Assembly: GCF_023910625.1 (NCBI RefSeq)
Contig: NZ_JAAVVW010000003.1
Span: 62,001-126,000 of the forward strand
Length of the DNA: 64,000 bases
Direction of reading: 5' to 3'
Source of the DNA: Limnohabitans sp.
GTDB lineage: Bacteria; Pseudomonadota; Gammaproteobacteria; Burkholderiales; Burkholderiaceae_C
Position 1 is the first letter of the stretch; each line of letters opens with the position of its first letter. The position numbers and the translations under genes are program-made. The notes below the pieces were generated by a model. The model had not been told where the DNA came from, did no database searches, and worked only from the letters and a program-made list of their open reading frames with translations. This document shows, one piece after another, positions 24,229-33,598 of the stretch.

Positions 24229-25512
24229 TCACTTCACAAAGTTCACAGGCTGCTCGGCACCTTTGACCGACTGGCCTTGGCAGCTGGGGCGGCAGAAAAA
24301 GTCGGCGTTCGACAAGTCGGCCACGGTGCCGATGTCTTTGTCGCCACGGCCCGACAGGTTGATCAAGATGGACTGGTCAGGGCGCATGGTTTTGGCCAGC
24401 TTCATGGCATAGGCCACGGCGTGGCTGGATTCGAGGGCGGGGATGATGCCTTCGGTACGGCACAAATAGTGGAAGGCTTCGAGCGCCTCTTTGTCGGTGA
24501 TGCCCACGTATTCAGCGCGGCCAATGTCTTTGAGGAAGGCGTGCTCGGGGCCGACGCCGGGGTAGTCCAGGCCTGCGCTCACGCTGTGGGTTTCGGTGAT
24601 CTGGCCGTTGTTGTCTTGCAAGATGTAGGTGCGGTTGCCGTGCAACACGCCGGGGCTGCCCAGTTGCAGCGAGCAAGAGTGCTTGCCCGAATCCATGCCT
24701 TCGCCTGCGGCTTCCACGCCGATCAGACGGGTGTTTTCGTGCGCAATGTAGGGGTAGAAGATGCCCATGGCGTTGCTGCCACCGCCCACGCAGGCGATGA
24801 CCGCATCGGGCTGCTGTTCGGCCATTTGCAGGCTCTTGAACATCGCGGGCATTTGCGTGAGGCACTCTTGCCCAATCACGCTTTGGAAATCGCGCACCAT
24901 CATGGGGTAGGGGTGGGGGCCTGCCACGGTGCCGATGATGTAAAAGGTGTTGTCCACATTGGCCACCCAGTCGCGCATGGCTTCGTTCAGGGCGTCTTTC
25001 AGGGTTTTGCTGCCCGACTCGACGGGCACCACGGTCGCACCCAGCAGCTTCATGCGGTAGACGTTGGGGCTTTGGCGCTTGACGTCTTCGCTGCCCATGT
25101 ACACCACGCATTCCAGCCCGTAGCGGGCGCAGATGGTGGCGGTGGCCACGCCGTGCTGGCCTGCACCGGTCTCGGCAATGATGCGCGGCTTGCCCATGCG
25201 CTTGGCGAGCATGGCCTGGCCGATGGTGTTGTTGATCTTGTGCGCGCCGGTGTGGTTGAGGTCTTCGCGTTTGAGGAATATTTGTGCGCCGCCCATCTCG
25301 CGGCTCATGCGGGCGGCGTGATAAACCGGTGAGGGGCGGCCCACAAAGTGCGCCAGCTCGGATTTGAATTCGGCAATGAAGGCCGGGTCGTGCTGGTATT
25401 GGGCGTAGGCGGCCTTCAGCTCATTGATGGCGTGGGTCAGGGTTTCGCTGACAAAGCTGCCGCCATAGATGCCGAAATGGCCTTTGGCATCGGGTTGTTG
25501 GTAGTCGTACAT
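24229..25512 (-). CDS. trpB: Tryptophan synthase beta subunit
   Basis: This 427-residue PLP enzyme condenses indole with serine to give tryptophan. The PLP lysine lies in [10 protein letters not shown], the phosphate-binding loop is [14 protein letters not shown], and [12 protein letters not shown] is the conserved active-site segment. The C-terminus extends about 20 residues past typical TrpB and ends in a Cys/Pro-rich tail. The order trpF-trpB-trpA is the usual one; the other trp genes are not in the window. Confidence 0.98.
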   Translation of the reverse strand: MYDYQQPDAKGHFGIYGGSFVSETLTHAINELKAAYAQYQHDPAFIAEFKSELAHFVGRPSPVYHAARMSREMGGAQIFLKREDLNHTGAHKINNTIGQAMLAKRMGKPRIIAETGAGQHGVATATICARYGLECVVYMGSEDVKRQSPNVYRMKLLGATVVPVESGSKTLKDALNEAMRDWVANVDNTFYIIGTVAGPHPYPMMVRDFQSVIGQECLTQMPAMFKSLQMAEQQPDAVIACVGGGSNAMGIFYPYIAHENTRLIGVEAAGEGMDSGKHSCSLQLGSPGVLHGNRTYILQDNNGQITETHSVSAGLDYPGVGPEHAFLKDIGRAEYVGITDKEALEAFHYLCRTEGIIPALESSHAVAYAMKLAKTMRPDQSILINLSGRGDKDIGTVADLSNADFFCRPSCQGQSVKGAEQPVNFVK

Positions 25513-25546
25513 GGCAATTGGGGCCGGGGTTCAACCCGGAAAAAAT

Positions 25547-26224
25547 TCAAAGGAGGTCAGCATCGGCCGCTCGCACGGCGGCCACGAATTGCTGGATTTT
25601 TTGGGCATCTTTCAGGCCCTTGGCGGCCTCGATGCCGGAGCTCACGTCAACGGCCAGAGACAGGCCGTGTGAGCGCAGCGCCCGAATGCCGTCGCCCACG
25701 TTTGCAGGTGTGAGTCCACCAGACAAAACGAGGTGAGCATTGACGCTTGTTGGCAGGAGTGACCAATGGAATGTTCTTCCGCCGCCGCCGTATCCGTCGA
25801 CATGGGCGTCGAGCAAGAGGGCGTGGGCTTGTTGGTGAAGGAGCGCAAATTCTAGCAAGTCGAAGTCGGCCACCTCGGACAGGGGGATTCGGGCCGCTTT
25901 GAGGTGCGGGCGGCCCGTGAGCCGCGTCATGGCCGCGCAAAATTCTGGTGTTTCATCGCCGTGAAACTGCAACCAAGCCCCCGGCACGGCCTTGCACGCT
26001 GCCTGGATGCGCTCGGCCGTGTCGTTGACGAACAGCAAAACGGGCAGCGCAAAGGCGGGCAACAGCCGGGCCAGCTCGGCAGCCCGTTCGATGCTCACGC
26101 TGCGCGGGCTGGGGGGGTACAGCACAAAACCAATGGCATCGGCCCCTGCGGCGCAGGCCGCCAGCACGTCGGCTTCGCGGGTGAAGCCGCACATCTTGAT
26201 GCGGGTGCGTTGTTGCGGGTTCAT
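25547..26224 (-). CDS. trpF: Phosphoribosylanthranilate isomerase
   Basis: This 225-residue TIM barrel performs the Amadori rearrangement of phosphoribosylanthranilate. RIKMCGFTREAD at the N-terminus carries the catalytic Cys of the KxCG motif, and LSGGLTPANVGDGI is the phosphate-binding end. I start at MNPQQRT, whose ATG overlaps the truA stop (ATGA); upstream codons belong to truA. It is translationally coupled to truA and followed by trpB after 34 bp. Confidence 0.96.
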   Translation of the reverse strand: MNPQQRTRIKMCGFTREADVLAACAAGADAIGFVLYPPSPRSVSIERAAELARLLPAFALPVLLFVNDTAERIQAACKAVPGAWLQFHGDETPEFCAAMTRLTGRPHLKAARIPLSEVADFDLLEFALLHQQAHALLLDAHVDGYGGGGRTFHWSLLPTSVNAHLVLSGGLTPANVGDGIRALRSHGLSLAVDVSSGIEAAKGLKDAQKIQQFVAAVRAADADLL

Positions 26225-27006
26225 GGCAACCAATCCAAAGCAGGGGTGGCGTCGGGCAGGCCCCATTCTGCGCTGTAAATCGGCCCGGCAAAGTACAGGC
26301 CGGCGGGCGAAAACGTGGGGGCGGCGGCATCGCGGCTTTGGGCATGCAGCACCTCGCGCATCCAGTCTGGCGACTGCAGGCCCTGGCCGATGGTGACCAG
26401 GCAGCCCATGATGTTGCGGATCATGTGGTGCAAGAAGGCGTTGCCCTCAAATTCAAAGCGCCAATAAGCGCCGCGTCGGCTGATCTGGATGTGGCGCAGC
26501 GTTTTGACGGGGGACAGCGCCTGGCAGCTGCTGGCCCTGAAGGAAGAGAAGTCGTGTTCGCCCAGCAGGTGCTGGCTGGCCTGGCGCATGGGCGTTTCGG
26601 CCAGGGGGCGGTACACCCAGCCCACCCGACCCGCCTCCAGGCTGGGGCGCACAGCCGAGTCGAGCAGCACATAGATGTAGCGCCTGCCGATGGCGCTGCC
26701 CCGGCAATGGAAGCTGCCTGGCACCACTTGCGCCCATTGCACCGAAATGTCGCAGGGCAAATAACGGTTGGTGCCGCGCACCCAGGAATGGGCGTCGCGT
26801 TCGATCTCGGTGTCAAAGTGGACCACCTGCATCAGGCCGTGCACCCCGGCGTCGGTGCGGCCAGCGCACAGGGTGCTGATGCGAGGCACATCGGCAAACT
26901 GGGCCAGGGCTTTTTCGAGCTTGTCCTGGATGGTCAAACCCGTGCTTTGGCTTTGCCAGCCTTGGTAGGCCGTGCCTGAATAGCAAATACCCAGCGCCAG
27001 TCTCAT
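26221..27006 (-). CDS. truA: tRNA pseudouridine(38-40) synthase
   Basis: The 261-residue enzyme converts uridines 38-40 of the tRNA anticodon stem to pseudouridine. The catalytic Asp52 sits in AGRTDAGVHG; FHCRGSAIGRRYIYVL and FLHHMIRNIMG are the other family blocks. I start at MRLALGICYSG, since upstream residues are not conserved in this family. It overlaps trpF by 4 bp. In many Burkholderiales fimV lies between asd and truA; here only 81 bp separate them. Confidence 0.96.
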   Translation of the reverse strand: MRLALGICYSGTAYQGWQSQSTGLTIQDKLEKALAQFADVPRISTLCAGRTDAGVHGLMQVVHFDTEIERDAHSWVRGTNRYLPCDISVQWAQVVPGSFHCRGSAIGRRYIYVLLDSAVRPSLEAGRVGWVYRPLAETPMRQASQHLLGEHDFSSFRASSCQALSPVKTLRHIQISRRGAYWRFEFEGNAFLHHMIRNIMGCLVTIGQGLQSPDWMREVLHAQSRDAAAPTFSPAGLYFAGPIYSAEWGLPDATPALDWLP

Positions 27007-27087
27007 GGTGCAGGCCTTGGAGGTGTCCGGGTCATGAACAGCCAAGGCCAGGTGTTCGGTACGCTGGACACGCAGGGCATGCAGACC

Positions 27088-28245
27088 TCAAGCGTCCAGC
27101 AAGATGCGCAACATGCGGCGCAGCGGCTCGGCCGCGCCCCACAGCAGTTGGTCACCGATGGTGAACGCGCCGACGTACTCAGGGCCCATGGCCAGCTTGC
27201 GAACGCGGCCCACCGGAATGGTCATGGTGCCGGTCACCGCCACGGGGGTCAGGTCTTGGAGGGTGGCTTCGCGGGTGTTGGGCACCAGTTTGACCCATTC
27301 GTTGTCGGCGGCGATCATGGCTTCGATGTCGGCCACGGGCACGTCTTTTTTGAGCTTGAAAGTCAAAGCCTGGCTGTGGCAGCGCATGGCGCCCACGCGC
27401 ACGCAAAAACCGTCCACCGGGATGGCCGCAGAGCCAAATGCCTCACCCAGCCCCAAGATTTTGTTGGTTTCGGCCATGCCTTTCCACTCTTCTTTGGACG
27501 TGCCCCAACCGGGTTCATCCCGGTTTTTGCCAATGCCCAGGTCCTTGTCGATCCAGGGGATCAAGGAGCCGCCCAGAGGCACGCCAAAGTTGGCGGTCTC
27601 AGTCGCAGTCAGGGCGCGCTGCTTGGCCACCACCAAGCGGTCAATTTCCAGAATCGCGCTCTTGGGGTCGTCCAGCAAGGCTTTGACTTCGGCGTTCAGG
27701 GTGCCGTATTGGGTCATCAACTCGCGCATGTGCTGCGCGCCGCCGCCGGAAGCCGCCTGGTAAGTTTGGGTGCTCATCCACTCGACCAAGCCGGCTTTGA
27801 ACAAGGCGCCCACGCCCATCAGCATGCACGACACGGTGCAGTTGCCACCCACCCAGTTGTTGCCACCGTGGGCCAGGGCGTTCTTGATCACGGGCATGTT
27901 GACCGGGTCGAGGATGATCACGGCGTCTTTTTCCATGCGCAGGGTCGATGCGGCGTCGATCCAGTGGCCTTTCCAGCCGGCAGCGCGCAGTTTGGGGAAG
28001 ACCTCGGAGGTGTAATCACCGCCTTGGGCGGTGATGATGATCTCGCAACGCTGGAGTTGCTCGATGTTGAAGGCGTCTTGCAGCGTGGCTTCGTTCTTGG
28101 CCATCGCGGGGGCTTTGCCGCCGGCATTGGATGTGGAAAAGAACAGGGGCTCGATCAGGTCAAAGTCTTTTTCCTGAATCATGCGGTCCATCAACACCGA
28201 GCCGACCATGCCGCGCCAGCCGACCAAACCTACTAACTTGCTCAT
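27088..28245 (-). CDS. asd: Aspartate-semialdehyde dehydrogenase
   Basis: The 385-residue enzyme reduces aspartyl phosphate to aspartate semialdehyde, the branch point for lysine, threonine, methionine and diaminopimelate. The NADP-binding N-terminus reads [16 protein letters not shown], and the catalytic Cys136 is in [30 protein letters not shown] is the active-site His region. It is the Gram-negative long form. A 250-bp leader with a Thr/Lys-rich short ORF precedes it. Confidence 0.97.
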   Translation of the reverse strand: MSKLVGLVGWRGMVGSVLMDRMIQEKDFDLIEPLFFSTSNAGGKAPAMAKNEATLQDAFNIEQLQRCEIIITAQGGDYTSEVFPKLRAAGWKGHWIDAASTLRMEKDAVIILDPVNMPVIKNALAHGGNNWVGGNCTVSCMLMGVGALFKAGLVEWMSTQTYQAASGGGAQHMRELMTQYGTLNAEVKALLDDPKSAILEIDRLVVAKQRALTATETANFGVPLGGSLIPWIDKDLGIGKNRDEPGWGTSKEEWKGMAETNKILGLGEAFGSAAIPVDGFCVRVGAMRCHSQALTFKLKKDVPVADIEAMIAADNEWVKLVPNTREATLQDLTPVAVTGTMTIPVGRVRKLAMGPEYVGAFTIGDQLLWGAAEPLRRMLRILLDA

Positions 28246-28337
28246 TTCAACGCCCTTTCAGTTTTAAAAACAGTGTTTGACCAGGCTGTTTGCCCGGCTC
28301 GTCTGGCCGGGGAGGGCGCACGACGAACCAGGCCGGA

Positions 28338-28439
28338 TCAGCCCTTAATGGTCGTGGTTTTGGTGGGGGTTGCACGCGCGCCAACTGCTGCCGTGGTGGC
28401 ACAAGCGAAGTTCGGGTTGAACAGGCGGGCGTGGAACAT
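28338..28439 (-). CDS. Possible Thr/Lys-rich leader peptide upstream of asd
   Basis: A 33-codon frame reads MFHARLFNPNFACATTAAVG then ARATPTKTTTIKG. The TPTKTTTIK run is rich in threonine, lysine and isoleucine, products of the pathway that asd feeds. A TACAAT box lies a few bases upstream of the ATG, so any transcript would be almost leaderless, and there is no clear ribosome site. A CCCGGC/GCCGGG hairpin and an AAACAG/CTGTTTTT hairpin lie between it and asd. I regard it as a candidate attenuator only. Confidence 0.3.
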   Translation of the reverse strand: MFHARLFNPNFACATTAAVGARATPTKTTTIKG

Positions 28440-28495
28440 GGCCGAAATTGTAATGGATGCTGCCTGCGGTATTTCTGACAGCGCCCGTGTTGGTT

Positions 28496-29581
28496 TTAAG
28501 CCAGAGCCTTGACCACCGCATCACCCATTTGCGCGGTGCCCACTTTGGTGGTGCCTTCGCTCCAGATGTCGCCGGTGCGCAGGCCTTGGGCCAGCACTTT
28601 TTGCACCGCTGATTCGATGCGCTCGGCGGCTTCGCCTTGGTTCAAGCTGAAGCGCAGCATCATGGCGGCTGACAAGATGGTCGCCAGTGGGTTGGCGATG
28701 CCTTTGCCCGCGATGTCGGGGGCGCTGCCGTGGCTGGGTTCGTACAGACCTTGGTTCTTGGTGTTCAGGCTGGCCGAGGGCAGCATGCCGATGGAGCCCG
28801 TCAGCATGGACGCTTCGTCACTCAGGATGTCGCCGAACATGTTGCCGGTGACCACCACGTCAAAGCGCTTAGGCTCTTTGACCAGTTGCATGGCGGCGTT
28901 GTCCACATACATGTGGTCCAGCGCGATGTCGGGGTACGCTTTGCCGACTTCGGTGACCACGTCTTTCCAGAACTGGAAGGTCTCGAGCACGTTGGCTTTG
29001 TCCACGCTGGTCACGCGGCCCTCTTTGCCAGCGGCTTTGCGCTTGCGAGCGGCCTGAAAAGCCACGTGCGCGATGCGCTCGATCTCGGGCTTGGCGTAGC
29101 GCATGGTGTCAAAGGCTTCTTCGGCGCCGGGGAAATGGCCATCGGTGGCGATGCGGCGGCCGCGTGGCTGGCCGAAGTAAATATCGCCCGTCAGCTCGCG
29201 GATGATCAGGATGTCCAGACCGGAGATCAACTCGGGCTTGAGGCTGGACGCGCCCACCAGTTGCTGGTAGCAAATGGCCGGGCGGAAGTTGGCGAACAGG
29301 CCCATGTTTTTGCGCAGGCCCAAAATGGCTTGTTCGGGGCGCAGCGGGCGGTCGAGCGTGTCGTATTTCCAGTCGCCCACCGCACCAAACAGCACGGCGT
29401 CAGACGCCATGGCCAGCTTGAGCGTGGCTTCGGGCAGGGGGTGGCCATGCGCGTCATAAGCCGCGCCGCCGACCAGGGCGGTTTCCATCTCGAACTTCAG
29501 GTCGAGGACGTTCAAAACTTTGACGGCTTCGGCGACGATTTCGGTGCCGATGCCATCACCGGGGAGGACTGCGATTTTCAT
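28496..29581 (-). CDS. leuB: 3-isopropylmalate dehydrogenase
   Basis: This 361-residue enzyme performs the oxidative decarboxylation in leucine synthesis. [15 protein letters not shown] begins the family; [15 protein letters not shown] and [20 protein letters not shown] (substrate and metal site) follow, and [15 protein letters not shown] is the cofactor-binding loop. I start at [10 protein letters not shown], because the frame upstream is not conserved. In related genomes leuC, leuD and leuB are contiguous; here 1.6 kb of accessory DNA lies between leuD and leuB. Confidence 0.98.
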   Translation of the reverse strand: MKIAVLPGDGIGTEIVAEAVKVLNVLDLKFEMETALVGGAAYDAHGHPLPEATLKLAMASDAVLFGAVGDWKYDTLDRPLRPEQAILGLRKNMGLFANFRPAICYQQLVGASSLKPELISGLDILIIRELTGDIYFGQPRGRRIATDGHFPGAEEAFDTMRYAKPEIERIAHVAFQAARKRKAAGKEGRVTSVDKANVLETFQFWKDVVTEVGKAYPDIALDHMYVDNAAMQLVKEPKRFDVVVTGNMFGDILSDEASMLTGSIGMLPSASLNTKNQGLYEPSHGSAPDIAGKGIANPLATILSAAMMLRFSLNQGEAAERIESAVQKVLAQGLRTGDIWSEGTTKVGTAQMGDAVVKALA

Positions 29582-29652
29582 GTTGAGAGGCGAGCAGGCT
29601 CGCAAGAGAGTAAAAAACTGGAAGTGAATCGTTATTTTAGGTGGACACCACC

Positions 29653-29903
29653 TCAAGCGGACGATGTGAATTTCACCTCAAATTGCAAGAAATCGGTCAG
29701 CCGCTTTGATTCTGCAACGTCATCGTGCGGCACGAGCAAGTAGCGCCAAGGCTTGCTACCCACTGATGCCGTGTGGTCAGACGCATGTTTACACCAGCGC
29801 GACGCAGCCACTGCCTTGGCTTGAACCACTTCAATGCATCGCGCTCCAGGATGACTGCGAAGCGCCGTTCGGTGTCCGAGTCAAACTTTTGCAGTGGTGT
29901 AGC
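29653..29903 (-). pseudogene. C-terminal fossil of a type III restriction/helicase-like protein
   Basis: Read on the minus strand, one frame gives LQKFDSDTERRFAVILERDA then LKWFKPRQW, which resembles the C-terminal nuclease region of type III restriction R subunits (KFDSD-x-ER-x-FA-x-x-LE-x-D). A second frame gives SKPWRYLLVPHDDVAES and a stop at 29653, matching the family's extreme C-terminus (GKPWRY-x-L-x-PHD). At least one frameshift and the loss of the whole front make it non-functional. Confidence 0.6.
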
Positions 29904-29905
29904 TG

Positions 29906-30073
29906 TTAGTTGAACTTTGAGGCGAATAAGGCTGCCTCAAACTGATGGGGGTTGAGGTCAACTTGCGAGTCCACCAAGGTGGAAGCGAGTGACTCAACAG
30001 AGTCGCCCGCCGTCCGGCGTGTGATTAGCCACGCGTAGTATTGGCTTGGGTGTGGCGTCAGAACTTGGGCCAT
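29906..30073 (-). pseudogene. N-terminal fossil of an SNF2/DEAD-type helicase
   Basis: The 55-codon frame MAQVLTPHPSQYYAWLITRR, then SVESLASTLVDSQVDLNPHQ and FEAALFASKFN, matches the start of long defence-associated helicases (T-x-HQ-x-x-Y-x-A-x-x-L, V-D-LNPHQ-x-x-AALFA). It breaks off just where the helicase core should begin. Its ATG directly follows the fic stop (TGAATG), so it was probably translated together with fic. Confidence 0.6.
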
Positions 30074-31135
30074 TCAGCTCTTTCCCTCAGATTGGATTTG
30101 TGTCCACTTGGCGCTTCGGCCTTTGCCCATGGGTGCAATCAGCCCCTCTGCTTTCATGGCGCGCAGCACCATGCGCACTGTGTCACGACTGATGCCGGGG
30201 CAGGCTTCTTCGATGTCGGTGATGGAGAAGGGCAGTTGGCGTTTGAGAATTTCAGCGCGAACACGGTCACCCTTGGCTCCGCGTCCTCGCTCGATGGTGC
30301 CTACACGTTCCTCAAACTCTTTGTAGGCGCGCAGCAGCGCACCCCAAAAGTAATCGAGCCATGGTGCAATGTTGTGCTCGCCCTCGTGCCAACCTTGCGA
30401 GCTGGTTTCTAGCGTTTCGTAATAGCTCTCTTTCGATTCTTCGAAGATGCGTTCCAAGCTGATGAAGCGACCGACTGCATAGTCAAAGTGATACAGCAGC
30501 TGCAAGGTCAGCAGGCGCGCCATGCGGCCATTGCCATCTGGAAAGGGGTGAATGGAAAGAAAGTCGAGAACAACCAAAGGCACCAGCACCAGCGGATCGG
30601 CCAGATGTTGGTCCAGAGCCGTTCTGTAGCGCGCCATCATGTCCGTCATCGCCATGGGCGTGAGATGTGCCGCGACGGGCCTGAAGCGAATGCGCGAGCT
30701 GCCATCGGGGTGACGCTCGATGATGTCATTGTTCGTGGCTTTCCAATGCCCGCCCGGTTGAGGCATGTAGCGATACAGCATGCTGTGCAGCTGCAGGATG
30801 GTGCCCTCTGAGAAAGGCATTTCCTCACCGCTTTCGTGGATCAATCCCAGCGCATCGCGATAGCCCGCCACTTCTTGCTCTGATCGGCTTTGCGGCGTCG
30901 CATTTTTGAGCACCAGCGACTTTAGGCGATGTGGGGCGACCACCACGCCCTCAAGGCGGTTGGACGATTCGGTTGATTCAACGACAGCAACCTGTCTTAG
31001 GTCACTCAAGACCTCGGGTGACTGCGCGACAAAAAGTTGTTGCTTGCCCCTGTATTCCCCCAAGGCGCGCAGTGTTGCCAACTGCTGCGCATCAAAGCGC
31101 AACTTGGCAAGAAAGTCAGGCAGCAAGGAGTGCAT
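30074..31135 (-). CDS. Fic-domain protein (predicted AMPylase) with C-terminal winged helix
   Basis: The 353-residue protein has an N-terminal Fic_N-like region, the Fic core motif HPFPDGNGR (196-204; HPFx[D/E]GNGR) with catalytic His196, and a C-terminal winged-helix segment (about 290-345). The autoinhibitory motif [S/T]xxxE[G/N] appears at Ser58-Glu62-Gly63 (SNRLEG), upstream of the core, which is the class II arrangement. Fic proteins transfer AMP or other nucleotides to target proteins; targets here are unknown. It is flanked by restriction/helicase fossils and sits inside the leu gene cluster, which suggests horizontal acquisition. Confidence 0.9.
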   Translation of the reverse strand: MHSLLPDFLAKLRFDAQQLATLRALGEYRGKQQLFVAQSPEVLSDLRQVAVVESTESSNRLEGVVVAPHRLKSLVLKNATPQSRSEQEVAGYRDALGLIHESGEEMPFSEGTILQLHSMLYRYMPQPGGHWKATNNDIIERHPDGSSRIRFRPVAAHLTPMAMTDMMARYRTALDQHLADPLVLVPLVVLDFLSIHPFPDGNGRMARLLTLQLLYHFDYAVGRFISLERIFEESKESYYETLETSSQGWHEGEHNIAPWLDYFWGALLRAYKEFEERVGTIERGRGAKGDRVRAEILKRQLPFSITDIEEACPGISRDTVRMVLRAMKAEGLIAPMGKGRSAKWTQIQSEGKS

Positions 31136-31180
31136 CCAATAGCATTCAAAAATAAAAGAATGAGGGGATGCTATCGCAAA

Positions 31181-31212
31181 ATTGGGGTATTCAGATCAAT
31201 GAATACCCCAAT
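31181..31212. terminator. Long perfect hairpin between leuD and fic
   Basis: ATTGGGGTATTCA (31181-31193) and its exact reverse complement (31200-31212) flank a 6-bp loop. On the minus strand it follows the leuD stop by 10 bp and is trailed by TTTT, so it may end leuCD transcription. It also lies just upstream of fic and could be an operator or the scar of a mobile element end. Confidence 0.55.
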
Positions 31213-31222
31213 AAATGGCCAA

Positions 31223-31876
31223 TTACCCCATTTGGGCGGTGTGTGCCAACCAAGGCTTGCTGGCCAGGCGCTCGGCTTCAAAGGCCTTGATCTTGTCGGC
31301 GTGGCGCAGGGTCAGGCCAATGTCGTCCAGGCCGCCCAGCAGGCAGTACTTGCGGAAGGCCTGCACCTCGAAGGGGATCTCTTCGCCTTGAGGGCGAACG
31401 ACCACTTGGCGCTCCAGGTCCACGGTGAGTTCGTAGCCGGGGAAGGCGGCCACTTCGTTGAACAGCAGGTCCACCGTGGCCTCGGGCAAGACGATGGGCA
31501 GCAGGCCGTTTTTGAAGCAGTTGTTGAAGAAGATGTCGGCAAAGCTGGGCGCGATCACGCAGCGAAAGCCGTATTGGTCGATGGCCCAGGGGGCGTGTTC
31601 GCGGCTGGAGCCGCAGCCGAAGTTTTTGCGGGCCAGCAGGATGCTGGCGCCTTGGTAGCGCGGCTGGTTCAACACAAAGTCGGGGTTGGGCTTGCGGTCG
31701 GACTCGGGCACGCCGGGCTGGCCGACATCCAGGTAGCGCCATTCGTCAAACAGGTTGGGGCCAAAGCCCGTCTTGCGGATCGACTTGAGGAACTGCTTGG
31801 GGATGATGGCGTCGGTGTCCACGTTGGCGCGGTCCATGGGGGCCACGATGCCTTTGAGGAGGGTGAATTTTTGCAT
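31223..31876 (-). CDS. leuD: 3-isopropylmalate dehydratase small subunit
   Basis: The 217-residue swivel-domain subunit forms isopropylmalate isomerase with LeuC. Conserved blocks are [33 protein letters not shown] and the loop [20 protein letters not shown]. Length is standard for proteobacteria. It starts 20 bp after leuC and is co-transcribed with it. Downstream lie the hairpin and the accessory fic patch. Confidence 0.98.
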   Translation of the reverse strand: MQKFTLLKGIVAPMDRANVDTDAIIPKQFLKSIRKTGFGPNLFDEWRYLDVGQPGVPESDRKPNPDFVLNQPRYQGASILLARKNFGCGSSREHAPWAIDQYGFRCVIAPSFADIFFNNCFKNGLLPIVLPEATVDLLFNEVAAFPGYELTVDLERQVVVRPQGEEIPFEVQAFRKYCLLGGLDDIGLTLRHADKIKAFEAERLASKPWLAHTAQMG

Positions 31877-31896
31877 GTTGTGGTTCCTCGAACGCT

Positions 31897-33348
31897 TCAG
31901 GCGAATTTGCGAACGTCAACGAAGTGACCGTGGATGGCCGCAGCAGCCGCCATGGCGGGGCTGACCAGGTGGGTGCGGCCACCCGCACCCTGACGGCCTT
32001 CAAAGTTGCGGTTGCTGGTCGAGGCACAGCGCTCGCCGGGCTCCAAGCGGTCGGCGTTCATGGCCAGGCACATGGAGCAGCCGGGCTCGCGCCACTCAAA
32101 GCCTGCGGCCTTGAAGATCTCGTGCAGGCCTTCTTGTTCGGCTTGCACTTTGACCAGACCCGAACCGGGCACGACCATGGCCAGCTTGACGCTCTTGGCC
32201 ACTTTCTGGCCGAGCTTTTTGACCACGGCAGCGGCCTCGCGCATGTCTTCGATGCGGCTGTTGGTGCAAGAACCAATAAAAACTTTGTCGATGGTGATGT
32301 CGGCCAAGGCCTTGCCGGGCTGCAAGCCCATGTAAGTCAGCGCGCGCTCAATGGCGTCGCGTTTGACGTCGTCCTTTTCTTTGTCGGGGTCGGGCGTGTG
32401 GCCGTCGATGCCCAGCACCATTTCGGGCGAGGTGCCCCAGGTGACTTGAGGCACGATGGTGCTGGCATCGAGTTCGACCACGGCGTCAAAGTGCGCGCCG
32501 GGGTCGGACTGCAAGGTCTTCCAGTACGCCTGGGCTTGCTCCCATTCGGTGCCGCCAACAAATTGGCCGGTTTTGGGGTCGGTGCCTGGCGAGAGCAAGC
32601 GGCCTTTGACGTAGTCGATGGTTTTGTCGTCCACCGCCACCAGGCCCGCACGCGCACCGGCTTCGATGGCCATGTTGCAGACGGTCATGCGGCCTTCCAT
32701 GCTCAAGGCACGGATGGCTGAGCCTGCGAATTCGATGGTGTAGCCGGTGCCGCCCGCAGTGCCGATTTGGCCGATGATGGCCAGCACAATGTCTTTGCCG
32801 GTGACGCCTTTGGCCAGCTTGCCTTCGACCTGGATGAGCATGTTTTTGGCTTTTTTGGCCAAGAGCGTTTGGGTGGCCATGACGTGCTCGACCTCGGAGG
32901 TGCCGATGCCGTGGGCCAGTGCGCCAAACGCGCCGTGGGTGGAGGTGTGGCTGTCGCCGCAGACCACGGTCATGCCGGGCAGGGTGGCACCGTTTTCAGG
33001 GCCAATGACGTGCACGATGCCCTGGCGTTTGGACAGGAAGGGGAAGAAAGCGGCCGAGCCGCATGCCTTGATGTTGGCGTCCAGCGTGGTGATTTGTTCT
33101 TTGCTGATCGGGTCGGTGATGCCGTCGTAGCCCAACTCCCAGCCGGTGGTGGGGGTGTTGTGGTCGGCAGTCGCCACGATGGAGCTGACGCGCCAGACTT
33201 TGCGACCGGCTTGGCGCAGGCCTTCAAAGGCTTGGGGGCTGGTGACTTCGTGCACCAAGTGGCGGTCGATGTAGAGGACAGAGGTGCCGTCTTCTTCGGT
33301 GTGGACGACGTGTTCGTCCCAGATCTTGTCGTAGAGGGTACGGGGCAT
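31897..33348 (-). CDS. leuC: 3-isopropylmalate dehydratase large subunit
   Basis: The 483-residue aconitase-family subunit isomerises 2- to 3-isopropylmalate with a 4Fe-4S cluster. [12 protein letters not shown] starts the family. [15 protein letters not shown], the cluster-ligand segment [17 protein letters not shown] and [10 protein letters not shown] hold the expected cysteines. I start at MPRTLYDK behind AAGGAAG; the open frame upstream is non-conserved. A 250-bp gap to the gltA terminator probably carries the leuCD promoter. Confidence 0.98.
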   Translation of the reverse strand: MPRTLYDKIWDEHVVHTEEDGTSVLYIDRHLVHEVTSPQAFEGLRQAGRKVWRVSSIVATADHNTPTTGWELGYDGITDPISKEQITTLDANIKACGSAAFFPFLSKRQGIVHVIGPENGATLPGMTVVCGDSHTSTHGAFGALAHGIGTSEVEHVMATQTLLAKKAKNMLIQVEGKLAKGVTGKDIVLAIIGQIGTAGGTGYTIEFAGSAIRALSMEGRMTVCNMAIEAGARAGLVAVDDKTIDYVKGRLLSPGTDPKTGQFVGGTEWEQAQAYWKTLQSDPGAHFDAVVELDASTIVPQVTWGTSPEMVLGIDGHTPDPDKEKDDVKRDAIERALTYMGLQPGKALADITIDKVFIGSCTNSRIEDMREAAAVVKKLGQKVAKSVKLAMVVPGSGLVKVQAEQEGLHEIFKAAGFEWREPGCSMCLAMNADRLEPGERCASTSNRNFEGRQGAGGRTHLVSPAMAAAAAIHGHFVDVRKFA

Positions 33349-33550
33349 GTGCTTCCTTGCTGTGCAGCCTGCCATTTTATGCGGTTCGCATGCTTTCTTT
33401 GTCACCCTTGCACGTGACCGATCCAGCTTTGCGTGGGCTTGTGGCGGTAGCGCCGTCGCCCGCCAGGCCTCATCAGTCGCTTCGCGCCAGCAAATCGGCC
33501 TGCCGGGCCACGGCACTGCCACCACAAGAGTGCATCGACAACACAAAAAC

Positions 33551-33576
33551 GTAAAAAAGCCCGCACAAGGCGGGCT
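33551..33576 (-). terminator. Rho-independent terminator of gltA
   Basis: AAAGCCCGC (33554-33562) and GCGGGCTTT (33568-33576) pair around a 5-bp loop. On the minus strand the stem lies 22 bp past the gltA stop and is followed by a T-run (complement of the A6 at 33551-33556). Confidence 0.9.
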
Positions 33577-33598
33577 TTGGGGTGCCGGTTTTAGCCGA

